Positions 61,160 to 64,000 of a stretch of 64,000 bases of DNA are shown in pieces. Made by a program: the position numbers and the translations under genes. Position 1 is the first letter of the stretch. Every line of letters begins with the position of its first letter. Where the stretch lies: contig NZ_OZ244925.1 of NCBI RefSeq assembly GCF_965221945.1, positions 372,001 to 436,000 of the forward strand, in the 5' to 3' direction. The notes under the pieces are model-generated. The model was not told where the DNA came from, made no database searches, and saw nothing but the letters and a program-made list of their open reading frames with translations. This stretch comes from Poriferisodalis sp965221945. GTDB taxonomy: Bacteria; Actinomycetota; Acidimicrobiia; Acidimicrobiales; Poriferisodalaceae.

Positions 61160-61951
61160 TCACACACCTCGGGTTGCGTGAGGCCGTACGCAGCGTTCCG
61201 CCCACGCCCACGCGGTTGCCTCGTTGGCGACCCTCGGCGCCAATCCCAGCATCACGAGCCGCTCTGCGGATTCGTGGAGGCCGTGACCAAGCATCAGCAT
61301 GCACGTCGCAAGCAGCCGCGTTTCGCCCACGGAAAAGTCTGTATGTCCAACGGTGCGAGTCCAGCGACCGATCTCGTCGCGCAGTTCGCGTGGCATGCGA
61401 ACGTGCAGCCTGCGTGGTACCGGCGGCATCTGCCTGCGCACAATCAGGACGGCGTCGTTCTCGAAGCGGGCCAGATCGAACATGCGGCAGCGGTCGATGG
61501 TTCTCATGAACGTGCTCTGGCGACCGCCGCGGTGCTGAAGACCGAGTCGCTGCGCGGTGGACTCGAGGTCTAGGCGCAGAATCTCACCTGGGGCCAGTTC
61601 GTCGAATTCGCGCGCAAGCAGCCGCAGCAGCCAGACCGCACTGGGGCCGAGCACAGCGATCCAGAAGCGCTCCACGTAGGCCGAGCGCGGGTCGTGGCCA
61701 TCGCGGTGCAGGTTGGGATCGTCCCAAGGCTGTACCTGCAGGACCCGCAGTGGCTCCGCCGCAGTTCCGTTGTGTGCGGTGCCCCCCGGCCCGGTTGCAG
61801 TGCCGTCGACCAGTTGCAGCGTGGCTGGGGTGGCCCCATCTGGAGCGGCCGAGCGGACGGGGACTGTGGGCCTCTGTTCAGCTGGCACTGGGATCTCCCT
61901 CACGTTCTCGCGCGACTGCCATTCACCTGGAACGGAATACTTGTATATCAA
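61160..61951 (-). CDS. Hypothetical protein
   Basis: A protein of up to 263 aa starting at TTG 61951; GTG codons ~40-55 bases inside are equally possible. Not recognised. After a disordered N-terminal ~75 residues (GTATGPGGTAHNGTAAEP) it is an Arg-rich helical fold: YVERFWIAVLGPSAVWLLRLLAREFD and LRLDLESTAQRLGLQHRGGRQSTFMRTIDR look like a winged-helix arrangement. A DNA-binding role is possible. It is divergent from the sirtuin gene across an AT-rich stretch. Confidence 0.62.
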   Translation of the reverse strand: MIYKYSVPGEWQSRENVREIPVPAEQRPTVPVRSAAPDGATPATLQLVDGTATGPGGTAHNGTAAEPLRVLQVQPWDDPNLHRDGHDPRSAYVERFWIAVLGPSAVWLLRLLAREFDELAPGEILRLDLESTAQRLGLQHRGGRQSTFMRTIDRCRMFDLARFENDAVLIVRRQMPPVPRRLHVRMPRELRDEIGRWTRTVGHTDFSVGETRLLATCMLMLGHGLHESAERLVMLGLAPRVANEATAWAWAERCVRPHATRGV

Positions 61952-61990
61952 AAAAGATTAAAATAATATGAAACTTATTGGAAGTGCTAC
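61931..61990. promoter_or_regulatory. AT-rich divergent promoter region
   Basis: About 60 bp, by far the most AT-rich tract in the window, between the hypothetical gene and the sirtuin gene. It holds TATATC, TAAAAT and an A6 run (for example AAAAAAGATTAAAATAATAT). Both strands could carry -10 elements; no operator is identified. Confidence 0.5.
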
Positions 61991-62036
61991 AACGTTCGTC
62001 AGATCGAGTCCTGCGCGATGGGTCAGACTGGGTGAG

Positions 62037-62846
62037 ATGAACCCGGATGAGATGAACACTGGGGCCGATTCGAGTTCCGCAGTCGACGACGTGCGAACTG
62101 TGGCTGGATGGATCGACGAAGCACGTGCCATCACGGTGCTCACCGGTGCAGGCATCTCCACCGATTCAGGCATTCCGGACTTTCGCGGTCCCAATGGCGT
62201 GTGGACGAAGAACCCCGCCGCCGAGAAGCAGGCGACGCTGCAGAACTACTTGGCCGATCCCGAGGTGCGCGTCTTGGCGTGGCGAGCTCGCATGGACCAC
62301 CGGGCCTGGGGCGCCGAGCCCAACGACGGTCATCGGGCCCTCGTGCAGCTGGAGCGCCGTCGCAAGTTGGTGTCGCTCTTGACGCAGAACGTGGATGGGC
62401 TGCACCACGACGCCGGATCAGACCCCGACAAGATCGTGGAGGTACACGGCACCATCCGCGAGGTTGCGTGCCTGGAGTGCGACTACCGCGACGACATGGG
62501 AATCGCGCTGGACCGGGTTCGGCTCGGCGCGGACGACCCACCATGCCCCGAGTGCGGCGGGATTCTCAAGAGCGCCACGATCAGCTTCGGTCAGCAGCTC
62601 GTTGCACGAGACCTGCTGCGCGCTCAGATCGCAGCCGAGAATTGCGACCTGATGCTGGCCGTGGGCACGACGCTGGCCGTATACCCCATCGCTGCGGTTG
62701 TACCCACAGCCAAGTCGGCCGGTGCACGCGTGGTGATCGTCAACGCCGAGCCCACCGAGATGGATCACCTAGCCGACATGGTCCTGCGGATGTCCATCTC
62801 TGAGGTGCTGCCGCGAATCTGCGGCGGCATCGCCCGCCTGAGCTGA
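62037..62846 (+). CDS. Sir2-family NAD-dependent protein deacylase
   Basis: A 269-aa sirtuin. NAD motif TGAGISTDSGIPDFRGPNGVW, TQNVDGLHH, catalytic His in EVHGTIREV, and zinc cysteines C-L-E-C ... C-P-E-C are intact. It deacylates lysines using NAD, for example acyl-CoA synthetases, which fits a genome rich in CoA metabolism. ATG 62037 is preferred; an in-frame ATG at 61968 lies in the AT-rich tract and would add 23 atypical residues. Confidence 0.92.
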   Translation: MNPDEMNTGADSSSAVDDVRTVAGWIDEARAITVLTGAGISTDSGIPDFRGPNGVWTKNPAAEKQATLQNYLADPEVRVLAWRARMDHRAWGAEPNDGHRALVQLERRRKLVSLLTQNVDGLHHDAGSDPDKIVEVHGTIREVACLECDYRDDMGIALDRVRLGADDPPCPECGGILKSATISFGQQLVARDLLRAQIAAENCDLMLAVGTTLAVYPIAAVVPTAKSAGARVVIVNAEPTEMDHLADMVLRMSISEVLPRICGGIARLS

Positions 62847-62967
62847 CACCCGCGTGGCGTCCGGGGTGACTAATTCCTGACTAGATAGGTAGGATTTAGG
62901 ATCCGAGCCTGATCGGTTGATCAGGTCGTACCGGACGCGACGCCGAGTCACGAACAGGGAGGCCCAG

Positions 62968-64000
62968 ATGCCCTCGTTCCGCGAACTGCTGACAGCGACC
63001 AAACGCGAGATCACCGAGATCGACACGGCCACCGCTGCCGAGTGGATCTCCGACCGCTCACCGGTCGTGCTCGACGTGCGCGAGCCCGACGAGTACACCC
63101 AGGGTGCGCTCACCGATGCGATCCATATCCCGCGCGGGCATCTCGAGGCGCAGATCGAGAACCGAGTGCTCGATCACGACGCCGAGATCATCATCTATTG
63201 CGCCGGCGGCGTTCGCTCGGCCTTTGCGGCCAAGACACTCGCCGAACTCGGGTACCCCAACTCGGTCTCCATGGATGGCGGCTTTGGCCGCTGGAAGGAC
63301 GAAGGTCGTCCGTGGGCCACGCCTGCCTCCCTCGGCGCCGAACAGCGCAACCGCTACCTGCGTCACCTGATGCTGCCCGAGGTGGGCGAGGCCGGACAGC
63401 TCAAGCTGCTTGACGCCAAGGTGCTCATGCTGGGCGCCGGCGGCCTCGGCTCTCCCGCAGCGCTGTACCTGGCTGCGGCCGGTGTCGGCACCATCGGCAT
63501 CATCGACATGGACGTGGTGGACGAATCCAACCTGCAGCGCCAGATCCTCCACAACGTCGACCGGGTAGGCGACCGCAAGGTGGATTCGGCCAAGAAGACC
63601 CTCACTGCCCTGAACCCTGACGTCAACGTGGTCACCTACGACACCCGGCTCGGAGCCGACAACGTGCTCGATGTCTTGTCGGGCTGGGATGTCGTCGTGG
63701 ACGGCGCCGACAATTTCCCGAGCCGCTACCTGCTCAATGACGCGTCGGTGAAGCTGGGCATTCCGGTGGTGCACGGTTCGATCTTCCGCTTCGAGGGCCA
63801 GATCACGGTCTTCGACCCGCACAACGGTCCGACCTATCGCGATTACCTGCCCGAGCCCCCGCCGGCAGAACTTGCTCCCTCGTGCGCTGAAGCTGGCGTG
63901 CTCGGCGTGCTGCCAGGCATCGTCGGGTCGATCCAGGCGCTCGAGACGATCAAGCTGATCCTGGGCATCGGCGACGGCTTGGCGGGTCGCATCATCGCGT
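62968..64000 (+). CDS. Rhodanese-MoeB/ThiF fusion, cut by the window edge
   Basis: At least 344 residues. Residues about 20-105 are a rhodanese with Cys in IIYCAGGVRSA. From about 130 a ThiF/MoeB adenylyltransferase follows: LGAGGLGSPAALYLAAAGVG (ATP), DNFPSRYLLNDASV, HGSIFRFEGQITVF, and the adenylate-proximal Cys in PSCAEAGVLGVLPG. It activates a sulfur-carrier protein (MoaD/ThiS-like) and could pass sulfur from its own rhodanese. The domain order is the reverse of MoeZ/MOCS3, where rhodanese is C-terminal. RBS AGGGAGG precedes ATG 62968. The C-terminus lies outside the window. Confidence 0.9.
   Translation, partial: MPSFRELLTATKREITEIDTATAAEWISDRSPVVLDVREPDEYTQGALTDAIHIPRGHLEAQIENRVLDHDAEIIIYCAGGVRSAFAAKTLAELGYPNSVSMDGGFGRWKDEGRPWATPASLGAEQRNRYLRHLMLPEVGEAGQLKLLDAKVLMLGAGGLGSPAALYLAAAGVGTIGIIDMDVVDESNLQRQILHNVDRVGDRKVDSAKKTLTALNPDVNVVTYDTRLGADNVLDVLSGWDVVVDGADNFPSRYLLNDASVKLGIPVVHGSIFRFEGQITVFDPHNGPTYRDYLPEPPPAELAPSCAEAGVLGVLPGIVGSIQALETIKLILGIGDGLAGRIIA

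Noticed and set aside
59914..61167. 417-codon minus-strand frame opposite pepA
   Set aside because: It is antisense to a complete M17 aminopeptidase and its translation is Arg/Gly/His-rich low-information sequence.
1..64000. tRNA, rRNA, integrase or transposase genes
   Set aside because: No T-loop plus acceptor pairing, rRNA segment or recombinase motif was recognised by eye. A tRNAscan/Infernal run would be needed to exclude small RNAs.

Overview
The window is GC-rich and densely coded, and it looks like a chromosomal segment of an actinobacterium, possibly of the Acidimicrobiia. The evidence is F420/LLM-type oxidoreductases, a SUF-only Fe-S system, FadE/MaoC/enoyl-CoA hydratase-rich acyl-CoA metabolism, a homodimeric AceE-type pyruvate dehydrogenase, and at least 17 genes with a TANNNT hexamer 6-8 nt before the start codon, which is the mark of leaderless transcription. 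The class-level placement is inference. No rRNA, tRNA, CRISPR, integrase or transposase was seen.

Layout. 1-2.0 kb: divergent genes for (2S)-methylsuccinyl-CoA dehydrogenase and a MaoC-type mesaconyl-CoA hydratase. With malyl-/methylmalyl-CoA lyase and malyl-CoA thioesterase at 12.1-14.0 kb they form most of the lower ethylmalonyl-CoA pathway. 2.0-10.6 kb: MutY, a UGSC-family selenoprotein read through an in-frame TGA, its thioredoxin-fused neighbour, a flavin reductase, a MauE/DoxX-like protein, an S9 oligopeptidase, a gamma-carbonic-anhydrase-like protein, a MazEF-like module and an LLM oxidoreductase. 10.7-17.1 kb: sufB, two lyase genes, a cysteine-cluster protein, sufD, a Rieske ferredoxin and sufC. 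A 29-bp tandem repeat has multiplied the sufD stop / Rieske start junction. The rest of the SUF pathway (second SufC, SufS, SufU) lies at 25.4-28.0 kb on the other strand.

18.1-24.1 kb is an island with a defence-like character. It holds a three-gene minus-strand operon joined by two 4-nt ATGA overlaps: a 76-aa zinc-ribbon protein, a 1214-aa PD-(D/E)XK nuclease-RecQ helicase fusion, and a 167-aa coiled-coil protein. Two VapBC-like toxin-antitoxin pairs follow. I regard this operon as the best candidate for an undescribed system.

28-45 kb: methyltransferase, M20 peptidase, amidase, an ABC-2 exporter, an MBL hydrolase, a membrane sulfite-oxidase-like molybdoenzyme, acyl-CoA dehydrogenase, small membrane proteins, AceE, an RNase HI-YpsA fusion, and a lipoprotein thioredoxin. 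The thioredoxin active site reads W-U-P-A-C through TGA, but an amber codon interrupts the gene upstream. 45.4-50 kb: Lpd, E2 and a LipB-LipA fusion, which with AceE supply pyruvate dehydrogenase and its lipoylation. 51.8-55.5 kb: two ABC-2 ATPase/permease pairs. 55.7-64 kb: a glycosyltransferase, a biotin-dependent acyl-CoA carboxylase alpha chain next to BirA, leucyl aminopeptidase, a conserved hypothetical, a sirtuin, and a rhodanese-MoeB/ThiF fusion cut by the window edge.

Three dispersed copies of a ~45-bp imperfect palindrome sit between genes near 1.4, 6.2 and 55.6 kb.
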